DNA of 64,000 bases from JAIRNF01 sp031551125 (GCA_031551125.1 JAVBOB010000007.1:1-64000), one strand, 5' to 3'; counted from the first letter of the stretch, positions 33,679-42,263 are shown. Numbers and translations: made by a program. Notes: a model not told the origin generated them from the sequence alone.

Positions 33679-33741
33679 AGGTTTTGGTTTATGTAGGTTA
33701 TACATGTGAGATAAAACCAATCGTTCTATCTTATTTTTAAG

Positions 33742-33749
33742 CAAATATA
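33742..33749 (-). promoter_or_regulatory. -7 box of the membrane protein gene
   Basis: CAAATATA on the plus strand, TATATTTG on the minus strand, predicts a start near 33735 and limits the start codon to 33705 or 33678. Confidence 0.5.
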
Positions 33750-33795
33750 ATCATTTTAAACAAAGCATTTAAGTTGCTGGCAATGTATTTTGTAT

Positions 33796-33856
33796 TATTG
33801 AATCAAAGTAGCCATTGGCGAAGCCAATGGCTACTTTATGTTAGCAGCTAGAGTTA
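33796..33856. repeat. Hairpin repeat, TATTGAATCAA family, copy 2
   Basis: TATTGAATCAA, then a perfect 15-bp inverted repeat AAAGTAGCCATTGGC / GCCAATGGCTACTTT (33805-33819, 33823-33837), then AGCAGCTAGAGTTA. The frame matches copy 1 at 4709-4773, but the outer half of the stem differs on both arms, keeping the pairing. Confidence 0.75.
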
Positions 33857-33868
33857 ACCCTTATATGG

Positions 33869-34399
33869 CTAAATTAGCCCATACACCACCGAACGAAGCA
33901 GTACAGTTGCCATTAGGCCAAGTACAAAGTAGATAATATAGCAACCTACGGAAACGCCTGTTGCAATAATTACCTTCGACATGACGTTTTGCTCATTTCG
34001 CAAAAAGCCGAAGTTCAGCATTATGCCTATTGCCACCATTGCCCCTATCAATGCTCCGCCAATAACACCGGTAGTGTAACCAATAAATGCGCATCCAAAA
34101 ATAAAAACAAGGCAAAATATACCCATACCAATAATATAATCCAGCGTGCTCAACTTCTCTTCCAACGGAATTTGCTGGTCTCTGAATATAGCTGTACGGA
34201 CTCTTCCTGTTCCGTTGATGAGACGGATTGGTTCAACGGTTCCCGATGTTGTTTGTATGGGGTAAAGCGGCTTAAAAGAGCCTTTCTTTTTTACCTTTTT
34301 GCCGTTCTGGTAAATGTTGAAGCTAAGCGGAGTAATAACTGCTTTTATCTCTCCTTCGGCTCCTGCTAGGTTGAGAATTGTTTCTTTTCTGTAGTTCAT
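33869..34399 (-). CDS. Membrane protein of unknown function
   Basis: The 176-residue protein has a soluble N-terminal half (about 1-85, with KAVITPLSFNIYQNGKKVKKKGSFKPLY and INGTGRVRTAIFRDQQIPL) and then three hydrophobic segments (about 87-109, 111-128 and 141-168). The N-terminal half looks like a small beta-rich domain. No family is recognised. It stands between the hairpin repeat and the tdh gene. Confidence 0.65.
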   Translation of the reverse strand: MNYRKETILNLAGAEGEIKAVITPLSFNIYQNGKKVKKKGSFKPLYPIQTTSGTVEPIRLINGTGRVRTAIFRDQQIPLEEKLSTLDYIIGMGIFCLVFIFGCAFIGYTTGVIGGALIGAMVAIGIMLNFGFLRNEQNVMSKVIIATGVSVGCYIIYFVLGLMATVLLRSVVYGLI

Positions 34400-34431
34400 G
34401 GTAGCTATGATATTTAGTTGTGCTTGTTTTT

Positions 34432-34463
34432 AAAAAAGAAGCCGCAAATAAGTATTGCGGCTT
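34432..34463 (-). terminator. Terminator of tdh
   Basis: AAGCCGCAA pairs with TTGCGGCTT. On the minus strand it is followed by TTCTTTTTTAAA. It lies about 50 bp after the tdh stop. Confidence 0.8.
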
Positions 34464-34513
34464 TCATTCTAAATTTGTTTCCCTCTCTTTTTGAAAAGGG
34501 TTAGGGAAAAGGC

Positions 34514-35479
34514 TTATATTAACCCCTTCTTATGTTTCTCTCCAATTACTTTAAGCATATCGGCAGTCATGGCTTCTAGACTCCATTTAGGGTTCCAGCC
34601 CCACTCCTTACGAGCGCAGCTATCATCAAGGCTGTTAGGCCAGCTGTCGGCAATGGCTTGGCGTACCGTATCTAGCTGATAAGTCATGGTAAAATTCGGA
34701 ATATGCTTGCGGATTTCGGCAGCCAGTACTTCAGGGTCAAAGCTCATTGCCGTAACGTTAAACGCGTTGCGGTGCTCCAGCTTTGAAGGGTCTGCTTCCA
34801 TTAAGTTTATAGCTGCATCAAGAGCATCGGGCATGTACATCATATCCATAAATGTTCCGGCCTTTAGCGGACAAGCAAATGTTCCCGTTTTAACCGCAGC
34901 ATAGTAAATTTCTACAGCGTAATCAGTAGTTCCGCCACCGGGCAAGGTACCGTTTGATATAAGACCCGGGTAGCGTACCGAACGTGTATCGACACCGTAA
35001 CGCTTAAAGTAGTAATCGCACAGCAACTCTCCGGCAACCTTCGTAACTCCGTACATGGTTTGCGGGCGTTGAATGGTATCCTGAGGCGTATTGTTGGCAG
35101 GGGTTGAAGGACCAAACGCAGCAATGGAGCTGGGGGTAAAAGCAGCACACTTAAACTCGCGTGCAATTTCAAGTACGTTGAATAGCCCACCCATACCAAT
35201 TTGCCATGCCAGCTGGGGTTTAGCCTCGGCTACTGCCGATAGCAGTGCGGCTAGGTTGTAGATGCCGTCAATGTTATGTTTCCTTACAATATCAAACAGC
35301 TGCTGGGTATTGGTAATATCAGCAAGCTCGGCAGGGCCCGACTCCTTCAGCTCACCTTTAGGTTCGGCCCCTGTAATGTATCCGGCCACAACATGGCTGT
35401 TTCCGTAAATACTACGTAACTTCATGGTCAACTCCGAGCCAATTTGGCCGGTAGCACCAATAACAAGAATATTCTTCAT
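34514..35479 (-). CDS. tdh: L-threonine 3-dehydrogenase, epimerase-like (NAD-dependent)
   Basis: This short-chain-dehydrogenase type enzyme oxidises L-threonine to 2-amino-3-ketobutyrate with NAD+. The ATG at 35479 (322 residues) begins KNILVIGATGQIGSELTMKL, the dinucleotide fold. PSSIAAFGPSTP and YGVTKVAGELLCDYYFKRYG (catalytic Tyr and Lys) are specific for the threonine-dehydrogenase group within UDP-sugar-epimerase-like proteins. The longer frame starts with TTG. The divergent neighbour kbl encodes the next enzyme, which strongly supports the call. Confidence 0.93.
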   Translation of the reverse strand: MKNILVIGATGQIGSELTMKLRSIYGNSHVVAGYITGAEPKGELKESGPAELADITNTQQLFDIVRKHNIDGIYNLAALLSAVAEAKPQLAWQIGMGGLFNVLEIAREFKCAAFTPSSIAAFGPSTPANNTPQDTIQRPQTMYGVTKVAGELLCDYYFKRYGVDTRSVRYPGLISNGTLPGGGTTDYAVEIYYAAVKTGTFACPLKAGTFMDMMYMPDALDAAINLMEADPSKLEHRNAFNVTAMSFDPEVLAAEIRKHIPNFTMTYQLDTVRQAIADSWPNSLDDSCARKEWGWNPKWSLEAMTADMLKVIGEKHKKGLI

Positions 35480-35622
35480 AATAGGTGAATGCTTAGCGTT
35501 TCGAAAGGTTTTGATGCACAAAAGTAAGAAAAAATAGCTTGTTGGCTACTTTATTCTTGCTATTCTAAAGCAACATGGGCTAAAAATATGGTTGACCGCC
35601 ACCTTTTTTGACCGAAAACCGT

Positions 35623-35630
35623 TACCTTTG
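35623..35630 (+). promoter_or_regulatory. -7 box upstream of kbl
   Basis: TACCTTTG is an exact TAnnTTTG element. It would give a leader of about 210 nt that includes the repeat at 35664-35812. A near-consensus TACTTTTTG lies on the minus strand at 35519-35527 for tdh. Confidence 0.4.
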
Positions 35631-35663
35631 GCGTGAGATATTGAACATCGCTTAAAAGATTGA

Positions 35664-35812
35664 TTACCTCCCAACCCCCTAAAGGAAAAAATTTTCAACA
35701 TATAGACACATAGGGAGGATAGTTACACATAGTTTTCTTGTTAATGCAATGCCGGGGAGTGGGTTCTTTGTGTTCTATGTACCTATGTGGTGCAAATATT
35801 TTTCCATTGGGA
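35664..35812. repeat. ACATAG-type inverted repeat in the tdh-kbl gap
   Basis: A partial ACCCCCTAAAGG unit (35670-35686) is followed by CATATAGACACATAGGGAGG and, about 60 bp on, by its inverted relative TCTATGTACCTATGTGGTGC. The words ACATAG and CTATGT recur in the same arrangement at 37150-37559 and at 55925-55980. There is no gene in this stretch. Confidence 0.55.
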
Positions 35813-35847
35813 ATAGGAGTTAAACGTCTAATTTTAAAATATATGCT

Positions 35848-37038
35848 ATGTACGGAAAGATGAAAGATTTTTTGACTGCTGAGTTGGCAGCCATTGAACA
35901 GGCAGGACTTTACAAGCGTGAACGTACCATTACATCTCACCAACGTGCCGAAATTACGGTTGCAGGGGGTAAGAAGGTGCTTAACTTTTGCGCAAATAAC
36001 TATCTCGGATTATCAGATAACCCTAGGTTAATTGAAGCCGCTAAGCGTGCAATGGACGAGCGTGGATTCGGCATGTCATCCGTTCGTTTTATTTGCGGTA
36101 AGCAGGATATTCACGAAGAGCTGGAAAAGGAAATTTGCGACTACTTTAAAACTGAAGACGCAATTCTTTACGCCGCTTGTTTTGATGCTAACGGTGGAGT
36201 CTTCGAACCCTTGTTTGGCGAAGAAGATGCTATTATATCCGATGCGCTTAACCACGCGTCCATTATCGACGGTGTGCGTTTGAGCAAAGCAAAACGTTAC
36301 CGTTACTCCAACGCAAACATGGAGGAGCTGGAAAAATGCCTGCAAGAGTCGCAAGCTCAACGTTTCCGTATAGTGGTAACTGACGGAGTGTTCTCTATGG
36401 ACGGCAACGTTGCCCCTATGGATAAGATTTGCGCCTTGGCCGAAAAGTACAATGCGCTGGTAATGGTGGACGAGTGCCACTCTGCCGGAGTAGTTGGTAA
36501 AACCGGACATGGCGTTAGCGAGCTATTCAATACTTACGAGCGAGTTGATATTTATACCGGAACGCTTGGAAAGGCTTTTGGTGGCGGTATAGGTGGGTTT
36601 ACTACCGGACGTAAAGAGATTATTCAGCTGCTGCGTCAACGTTCACGTCCTTACCTGTTCTCTAACTCCATACCTCCCGCAGTGGTTGGAGCCAGCATAG
36701 AAATGTTTAAGATGCTAAAGGAAAGTGACGAGCTGCATGATAAGCTGGCGGCTAACGTTGAGCATTTCCGTACCAAAATGTTGGCTGCCGGATTTGATAT
36801 CAAGCCCACGCAATCGGCTATTTGTGCGGTAATGCTGTACGATGCTAAGCTGTCACAAGACTTTGCAGCTCGTATGCTCGAAGAAGGTATTTACGTTACC
36901 GGATTCTACTACCCTGTGGTACCGAAAGACCAAGCGCGTATCCGCGTGCAAATATCAGCCGGACACAACACCGAACAGCTTGACCGTGCTATTGCCGCAT
37001 TTACAAAAGTGGGTAAGGAGCTAAAGGTGATTAAGTAG
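35848..37038 (+). CDS. kbl: 2-amino-3-ketobutyrate CoA ligase (glycine C-acetyltransferase)
   Basis: This PLP enzyme splits 2-amino-3-ketobutyrate with CoA into glycine and acetyl-CoA. It is a member of the alpha-oxoamine synthase family: VLNFCANNYLGLSDNPRL, GMSSVRFICGKQDIHEELE, VDECHSAGVVGKTGHG and TGTLGKAFGGGIGG with the PLP lysine at about 242. Length (396) matches Kbl. It is divergent from tdh, so the pair forms a two-step threonine breakdown route. A second in-frame ATG lies 12 bp downstream. Confidence 0.95.
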   Translation: MYGKMKDFLTAELAAIEQAGLYKRERTITSHQRAEITVAGGKKVLNFCANNYLGLSDNPRLIEAAKRAMDERGFGMSSVRFICGKQDIHEELEKEICDYFKTEDAILYAACFDANGGVFEPLFGEEDAIISDALNHASIIDGVRLSKAKRYRYSNANMEELEKCLQESQAQRFRIVVTDGVFSMDGNVAPMDKICALAEKYNALVMVDECHSAGVVGKTGHGVSELFNTYERVDIYTGTLGKAFGGGIGGFTTGRKEIIQLLRQRSRPYLFSNSIPPAVVGASIEMFKMLKESDELHDKLAANVEHFRTKMLAAGFDIKPTQSAICAVMLYDAKLSQDFAARMLEEGIYVTGFYYPVVPKDQARIRVQISAGHNTEQLDRAIAAFTKVGKELKVIK

Positions 37039-37122
37039 TAGAAGACAGAAGTCAGAAATAAGAAGTCAGAAGGGAGCTGCAATTATGGTTGCGGCTCTTT
37101 TTTATGGCTCACCAGCTACTAT

Positions 37123-37149
37123 TACCCCCCAACCCCCTAGCGGGGGCTA
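37123..37149. repeat. Partial ACCCCCTAGCGGGGG repeat
   Basis: ACCCCCCAACCCCCTAGCGGGGGC is a single end of the family seen in full at 10302, 21907 and 23465. It directly abuts the inverted-repeat element that follows. Confidence 0.55.
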
Positions 37150-37559
37150 TTTCTTACCACATAGGCGCATAGAAAACATGGGTACACATAGATTTTCTGT
37201 AAGTCAATAGACTTCTTCGGAAAATAGTTTAAGGTGTAATTTTCTATCGTTTAAGCAACCCCCAAAGGGGTTGAACAACAATAACCCCGTATGCAATGCG
37301 GGGTAGTGGAACAAAAGTTAATGTTGCGCAGGGAGCACCATATTTCTTTAGAAAAAATACGGTGCTCCCTGCGCAATCAAAGATACCTGCTTTCTACCGT
37401 GGGTTTACACCCACGGTTATTTATATTCAGCCTCATTCGGGGCTGCTGTTACTTCTAATCCATTATTATTTGCAAAAGGTATTTTTCGAAGAGGTCTATT
37501 GGCTTACAGAAAATCTATGTGTACCTATGTTTTCTACGTGCCTATGTGGTAAAAATAGA
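37150..37559. mobile_element. 410-bp MITE-like element with about 78-bp terminal inverted repeats
   Basis: The left arm (37150-37228, ACCACATAGG..AGAAAACATG..TACACATAGATTTTCTGTAA..CAATAGAC..TCTTCGGAAAATA) returns as reverse complement at 37480-37559 with about seven differences in 79 positions. The interior carries hairpins: AACCCCCAAAGGGGTT-like, ACCCCGTATGCAATGCGGGGT, GCGCAGGGAGCACC / GGTGCTCCCTGCGC, and CCGTGGGTTTACACCCACGG. The inner end of the arms matches the 16-bp ends of the element at 27370. No transposase frame is inside, so if mobile it would depend on an enzyme encoded elsewhere. Confidence 0.7.
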
Positions 37560-37608
37560 AACTAATGTAAACCGCAAGATTGGAAAAGCACATATCGTTT
37601 TCTTCCCC

Positions 37609-37616
37609 TACTTTTG
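37609..37616 (+). promoter_or_regulatory. -7 box of the AraC/GyrI gene
   Basis: TACTTTTG is an exact TAnnTTTG element 50 nt before the ATG at 37667. No -33 box is seen at the usual distance. Confidence 0.5.
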
Positions 37617-37666
37617 CATTATCAATCGCAATAATCAATATTCAGTAAACAATAATCAATTGTAAC

Positions 37667-38524
37667 ATGCAGCGCAAATCATCTAAGGAAGAATACTTAC
37701 GTCGCGTTAACCTTGTGGTAGAATATATAAATAACCATCTTGATGGCGAGCTGGAGTTGGCTAAACTAGCCGAACTATCTTGTCTATCGCCGTACCACTT
37801 TCACCGCATTATGCGTGCGTTTCTGGGCGAACCGTTGGGCTCTTACGTTTCCCGCATTCGCGTTGAAACGGCTGCACGGTTGTTGCGTTACTCCAACCTG
37901 TCAGTGCAGGAGATAGCGGATAATGTGGGCTATGATACCCCTTCTTCTCTTACTAAAGTATTTAAGCAGTACTACAACATAAGTCCAACCGAATATAGAA
38001 ACAATAAAACCTACACTATTATGAGACCTTTACTACTAAGCGAAGAGCTGAACTTGAAATCGCCTAAAATTACTGAGCTGGAAGCTAAGCAGGCCATATA
38101 CATTCGCTTGACAGGTGCCTATAACGAGCTTGACTTTCCCGGAACATGGGGCAGGTTATGGAACTTTGTAAAAGAGCATAAGCTGTTTTCGGCAGGCATA
38201 GAACATATCGGCATCTACCATGATGACCCAAAGGTTACCGAATCTGACAAGCTACGTAGCGATGTTTGCCTTGTGATACGGAAGCCCGTTACACCTCAAG
38301 GTGAAATTGGGGTGAAGGAAATACCGGGAGGAAAATATGCCGTATTTCTCTACCAAGGCTCATATGACAAATTAGGGTTTGTGTACGATACCATCTTTGC
38401 CAAATGGCTACCTGAAAGCGGTTGCGAGCTTCGTAATGTACCCATGTTTGAGAAGTATGTAAATAACCCCGCACATACCACTCCCGATAAGCTGAAAACG
38501 GAAATATATATTCCGGTGAAGTAG
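37667..38524 (+). CDS. AraC-family regulator with GyrI-like ligand domain
   Basis: Residues about 10-110 form the two-helix-turn-helix AraC domain (LAELSCLSPYHFHRIMRAFLGE and LSVQEIADNVGYDTPSSLTKVFKQYYNISPTEYR). Residues about 125-285 are the GyrI-like/BacR effector domain (IYIRLTGAYNELDFPGTWGRLWNF ... KEIPGGKYAVFLYQGSYDKLGFVYDTIFAKWLPESG) that binds small, often hydrophobic, ligands. This is the Rob/SoxS-like drug-response layout. The target genes are not evident: no efflux operon is next to it. Confidence 0.9.
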   Translation: MQRKSSKEEYLRRVNLVVEYINNHLDGELELAKLAELSCLSPYHFHRIMRAFLGEPLGSYVSRIRVETAARLLRYSNLSVQEIADNVGYDTPSSLTKVFKQYYNISPTEYRNNKTYTIMRPLLLSEELNLKSPKITELEAKQAIYIRLTGAYNELDFPGTWGRLWNFVKEHKLFSAGIEHIGIYHDDPKVTESDKLRSDVCLVIRKPVTPQGEIGVKEIPGGKYAVFLYQGSYDKLGFVYDTIFAKWLPESGCELRNVPMFEKYVNNPAHTTPDKLKTEIYIPVK

Positions 38525-38792
38525 GTTAATGGTTAATAGTGAATAGTGAATGGTGAAAAGTTAATGGTTAATGGTGAAAAGGGAAAGAAAGGGAGCTGAT
38601 TAACCATTGGACATAAATTAGCACGTCATTGCGAGCGAAGCGAAGCAATCTGTTTTATTACAGAGATTGCTTCGCTTCGCTCGCAATGACGTACAACTTT
38701 AGGCAGAGTTTATGTTATTCACCATTAACTATTCACTTTTCACCATTAACTATTTACCATTAACTATTTACCATTAACTACTAACCTTTCAC
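38524..38792. repeat. Nested inverted repeat between convergent genes
   Basis: The left arm (38524-38583) is made of GTTAATGGTGAAAAG-type words and the right arm (38713-38792) of the inverted TTCACCATTAAC words, so the whole gap can fold on itself. At its centre is a perfect 28-bp stem of the CGTCATTGCGAGCGAAGC family (38623-38650 and 38665-38692, 14-nt loop). It separates the AraC gene and the LolC-like gene, and may also end both transcripts. Confidence 0.8.
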
Positions 38793-40061
38793 CTATTCCA
38801 TTCGAATAGATTTTTCCGGAGTAATTCGTGATATGATAAATGATGGAATAACCAGCGCGGCCAGAATGGCAATAAAAGCGCCGAGGTTGAGTAGTAAAAT
38901 ATGCAGCAGCTTAAGGTTAATGGGTACGCTTGATACAAAGTAGTTATCAGGGTCGAGCGGAATAATGGCAAAATGTTTTTGCAGTAAGCAGATTCCAATA
39001 CCGATAATATTTCCGATAATCATTCCCTTCAGCACAATAAACGCCGAACGGTATATAAATAGCTTTTGCAGCTGCGTGTTACGCATGCCTAAGGCTTTCA
39101 GCACACCTATCATGCTGGCCTTTTCGAGAAGCATAATAAGCAAACCCGAAATCATATTGAATCCCGCCACTAACAGCGTGAGTGATAAGATAACCCAAAC
39201 ATTTGTGTCAAGCACCTTTAACCAGCTGAATAGCGCCGTAAAACGGTCTGTCAGGCTGAGAACCTTCAGGTGTGAGGAGGAAGAGTAGTCGCTATCCGTT
39301 GTATTGGTGTTGTGTGCATATACCACCAAATTAGAAACCTCTTCGCTTAGCGTATCAAGTAAATCCATGTCGGTAATGCTTACTTCAAAGCCCGATATCT
39401 GGTCGGGAGCCCATCCGTTAAGGCGTTGAATGTGGCGCATGTCGCAAATTATCAACCCTTCATCAATTTCTTTTTGCTGGGTGTCGAAAATACCGACGAT
39501 GGTAAACCGTCGCATACGCGGAGGTTCTTGTACAAAGTAAGCATCAATACGGTCGCCGATATTCAACTTCAACATGCGACAAAGTCGTTGCGATGCAAGT
39601 ACTTCGTTTGAGGCGGCAGAATCGGTAAAAACAGGCAATCGGCCTTCGGTTAAGCACGATTTGAAGAACGACCAGTCGAACTCGTTGTTTACTCCCTTGA
39701 GCAGCACTCCTTGATTATCGGTTGGCGTTACAATAATACCACCCTTTTGCGCAAAGGGCTGTACGTGTTTTATACCGGGTAGCTTCTTTAGTGCCGGGAG
39801 AAAATCTTGCTGACAGCTGATAGGGGTGCTTTCGTAAGAAGAGTTGGAGTCGTAGTTGGTGATTTCAAGGTGGCCGCCAAATCCTGCCAGCTTGTTTTCA
39901 ATTTCGCTTCTAAATCCGGTAACAATGGCTACGGATAGCAGCATTACCACCATTCCCAGCACAATGCTCACCGTTGCTACGTTGACCATAAGCCGTGAAA
40001 GACTTTTCTTTTGCGATGATTGTGCCGCCATGCGGCGGGCAATAAACAGTTCGGTATTCAC
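38793..40061 (-). CDS. LolC/LolE-type ABC transporter permease
   Basis: The 422-residue protein has one N-terminal membrane helix (about 27-50), a periplasmic domain (about 52-270, MacB-like) and three C-terminal helices with the FtsX signature (VAGFNMISGLLIMLLEKASMIGVLKALGMRN). This is the layout of LolC/LolE, which extracts lipoproteins from the inner membrane for transport to the outer membrane. The start ELFIARRMA is typical. The codon used is GTG at 40061, 18 nt after a TACCTTTG box. No LolD ATPase gene is adjacent, so the partner must be elsewhere. Confidence 0.85.
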   Translation of the reverse strand: MNTELFIARRMAAQSSQKKSLSRLMVNVATVSIVLGMVVMLLSVAIVTGFRSEIENKLAGFGGHLEITNYDSNSSYESTPISCQQDFLPALKKLPGIKHVQPFAQKGGIIVTPTDNQGVLLKGVNNEFDWSFFKSCLTEGRLPVFTDSAASNEVLASQRLCRMLKLNIGDRIDAYFVQEPPRMRRFTIVGIFDTQQKEIDEGLIICDMRHIQRLNGWAPDQISGFEVSITDMDLLDTLSEEVSNLVVYAHNTNTTDSDYSSSSHLKVLSLTDRFTALFSWLKVLDTNVWVILSLTLLVAGFNMISGLLIMLLEKASMIGVLKALGMRNTQLQKLFIYRSAFIVLKGMIIGNIIGIGICLLQKHFAIIPLDPDNYFVSSVPINLKLLHILLLNLGAFIAILAALVIPSFIISRITPEKSIRME

Positions 40062-40078
40062 CTGTTGCTACTTTACTG

Positions 40079-40086
40079 CAAAGGTA
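40079..40086 (-). promoter_or_regulatory. -7 box of the LolC-like gene
   Basis: CAAAGGTA on the plus strand reads TACCTTTG on the minus strand. The predicted start near 40072 leaves a leader of about 10 nt and supports the GTG start at 40061. Confidence 0.55.
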
Positions 40087-40200
40087 GTTAAAGTATTTGG
40101 TAAATAGAGTGAAGGTGAATAGTGAAGGGGTGTATACCTGCTGATGTGAGGTCTTACTTTTACTTTAATAGTGCATTCCCAAAATGCAAGTTTGGCGAGA

Positions 40201-40408
40201 AGATTAGGTGACGTTTGTAATGCTGACTAGCGAAGCAATTAGATAGTCATAGCCCGTAGGGCTTGCATATCAATAGAAGTAGCAAATACCTGGTAAGAAT
40301 TGTCTGTAGGACATCTACATTCTTCGCTCCATTAAAGCCCTACGGGCTATGGTTGATATAAAAGGCATGGATATTACTATTGATATTATTTCCCTACGGG
40401 AAAATTTC
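40201..40408. repeat. 206-bp dispersed repeat, copy 2 (inverted)
   Basis: AGATTAGGTG at the left to CCCTACGGGAAAATTTC at the right is the reverse complement of 7864-8069, with scattered substitutions. It retains the AGCCCGTAGGGCT, GTCTGTAGGAC and AGCCCTACGGGCT units. Both copies lie just beyond the ends of genes. The flanking stretches 40087-40200 and 40409-40482 hold no gene. Confidence 0.85.
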
Positions 40409-40482
40409 CAAAGGAGACCCAACAGGTTTTATTGGCTCACGTTTGTAAAGCATGCTAGCTATTGGCTTTTGTTCCAATGTTT

Positions 40483-41337
40483 TTACTTAAGCAGCAATAA
40501 ATACCTCATGTTTCCGGCGTTGAAAATTCGCAGGTAGCCTTTTTGAGTGAGAATATCTTCAATAGGAAAGCCACTCTTGAGTGATTCATCGGTTATACTT
40601 TGTGGCAGCTTATGCGGGTAGTAGCGTACTTGCTCTTTCGGATGTATCCAAAATGCTTGGGGTGCTGTTATGCCGTCTTGTTGAAATCCCAGCTTCTGGT
40701 AGCTTATTCCGGCCGACCAATCCAAATCGGCATAGCTCATTACATCATCAGGGTGCACTTCTGCAATAAAATGGCTCAGCAGCTTACCCAGACCTCCTGC
40801 TACGGTGTATCCGGCAAGGTTGGCAAAACGTACCAGCTCGTATGAGCGGTAGGTAGTTCTGTTGCGCTCTATTGGTCGTCCGGCGCTGAAAGAGGCGGCT
40901 GCCAGCATGTTTGAGCCATCAAACAGCCCGTATTTATACTTTACCTGTGGCGACCCGTTAAGGTGGTTTTGGTTGAGGAATAAATCCAGCTCAGGTTTTG
41001 AAATGCGCGCTACTTTTGTTTTTCGTCCGTGTATGCGGGTAAACTCGCCAAGCAACGCGCATATACGATGGCTAACAATGTTATTCTTGGTATTCCAAAT
41101 ATCCTCGAACAAATGGATGAGGCGGATGTTTTGTTTTATAGCCTCTAAAGATAAGCCTTGTAACTGCTGCTCTGTTGGAACGCTTTGCGCGGGAAAGGGG
41201 ATAAGATGAAAGGCCAGCCGTTTTGCAGGAAGATAGAGTAAGCTATGGGGAACTCCTACCAGAGGAGATGTTGTATGAATCTCCTCTATTGTATGGTTTT
41301 TCACCAAATGTAAAACAGCTTCTTCAAAAGAGAGCAT
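40483..41337 (-). CDS. Conserved hypothetical protein, GNAT-like C-terminal half
   Basis: I do not recognise a named family for this 284-residue soluble protein. The block SYELVRFANLAGYTVAGGLGKLLSHFIAEVHPDD..SYADLDWSAGISYQKLGF (about 168-225) resembles the acyltransferase-like module found beside or within phage and mobile homing-endonuclease proteins. The N-terminal 60 residues are unrelated to anything I know. Base composition is like the neighbours. Flanking repeats on both sides (40201 and 41367) leave it isolated. Confidence 0.6.
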   Translation of the reverse strand: MLSFEEAVLHLVKNHTIEEIHTTSPLVGVPHSLLYLPAKRLAFHLIPFPAQSVPTEQQLQGLSLEAIKQNIRLIHLFEDIWNTKNNIVSHRICALLGEFTRIHGRKTKVARISKPELDLFLNQNHLNGSPQVKYKYGLFDGSNMLAAASFSAGRPIERNRTTYRSYELVRFANLAGYTVAGGLGKLLSHFIAEVHPDDVMSYADLDWSAGISYQKLGFQQDGITAPQAFWIHPKEQVRYYPHKLPQSITDESLKSGFPIEDILTQKGYLRIFNAGNMRYLLLLK

Positions 41338-41366
41338 TTCAAAGCACTAAATTAATACAAATACCG

Positions 41367-41454
41367 TCATTGCGAGGCGCTTTTTGCCGAAGCAATCTGT
41401 TCAATTTGCGTAGATTGCTTCGCGATTCAAAGAGCGAATCACTCGCAATGACGA
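41367..41454. repeat. Dispersed palindromic repeat, CGTCATTGCGAG family (expanded)
   Basis: CGTCATTGCGAGGCGCTTTTTGCCGAAGCAATCTG faces AGATTGCTTCGCGATTCAAAGAGCGAATCACTCGCAATGACG. Both arms carry an extra side-hairpin (GGCGCTTTTTGCC and CGCGATTCAAAGAGCG) absent from the simple copy at 38623, so the insertions are on both arms. Confidence 0.75.
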
Positions 41455-41471
41455 TGTATTTTATCGTGTTC

Positions 41472-42263
41472 TTACAGGTTATCTTTTTCAATATCCTTGA
41501 AGTAGTTTACCGTACCTACCTTTAGCTCAACGGTAGCAGCATCGTCGCATACAATAATGCCCTTGGGGTGCATTTGCAATGCGCTGATAGTCCAAATGTG
41601 GTTTATGCTGCCTTCAACAGCGTGGTAAAGCGCGCGTGCTTTGTTATGACCGTTTACAATAATCAGCACTTCTTCGGCATCTAAAATGGTACCAACGCCA
41701 ACCGTTAGCGCGGTTTTCGGTACTTTGTTCACATCGTTATCGAAGAAGCGAGAGTTGGCCACTACGGTATCTGTTGTCAACGTTTTTACGCGAGTACGAG
41801 ATGAAAGCGAAGAGCCCGGCTCGTTGAACGCAATATGTCCATCGGGACCAATACCTCCGATAAACAGGTTGATTTTTCCGTATGATTTAATCTTATCTTC
41901 ATATCTGCGACATTCTTCAGCGGCACTGGCAACGTTGCCGTTCAGAATGTTTACGTTTTCTTTCTTTACGTCAACATGGCTGAAAAAATTCTCCCACATG
42001 AATGTATGGTAGCTTTGCGGGTGATTTTCGGGGATACCGATATACTCGTCCATGTTGAACGTTACTACATTAGCAAACGATACCTTTCCTTCCTTATGCA
42101 GCTTAATCAGCTCTTTATACATTCCGAGCGGCGATGAACCTGTTGGAAGCCCAAGCACAAAAGGCTTGTCAGCCGTTGGCTTAAACTTGTTGATAGATGA
42201 CGCAATGTAGGAGGCCGCCCATCTCGATACGTTGTCATAAGACGGTTGAATAATCAGTCGCAT
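41472..42263 (-). CDS. nagB: Glucosamine-6-phosphate deaminase NagB
   Basis: NagB converts glucosamine 6-phosphate to fructose 6-phosphate and ammonia, feeding amino sugars into glycolysis. The sequence has LGLPTGSSPLGMYKEL near residue 38, FNMDEYIGI with the catalytic Asp near 72, GGIGPDGHIAFNEPGSSLSSRTR (about 135-157) with the catalytic His and Glu, and the C-terminal substrate loop. Length (263) is normal. Own promoter at 42371-42402, gap of about 110 nt to the ATG. Confidence 0.96.
   Translation of the reverse strand: MRLIIQPSYDNVSRWAASYIASSINKFKPTADKPFVLGLPTGSSPLGMYKELIKLHKEGKVSFANVVTFNMDEYIGIPENHPQSYHTFMWENFFSHVDVKKENVNILNGNVASAAEECRRYEDKIKSYGKINLFIGGIGPDGHIAFNEPGSSLSSRTRVKTLTTDTVVANSRFFDNDVNKVPKTALTVGVGTILDAEEVLIIVNGHNKARALYHAVEGSINHIWTISALQMHPKGIIVCDDAATVELKVGTVNYFKDIEKDNL

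Noticed and set aside
37150..37559. CRISPR array or integron attC-type array
   Set aside because: The hairpins differ in sequence and spacing, there are no regular direct repeats with spacers, and no cas or integrase gene is nearby.
37296..37565. Open frame of 89 codons within the 410-bp element
   Set aside because: It reads through the hairpins and one terminal repeat, and palindromic DNA keeps frames open by chance.
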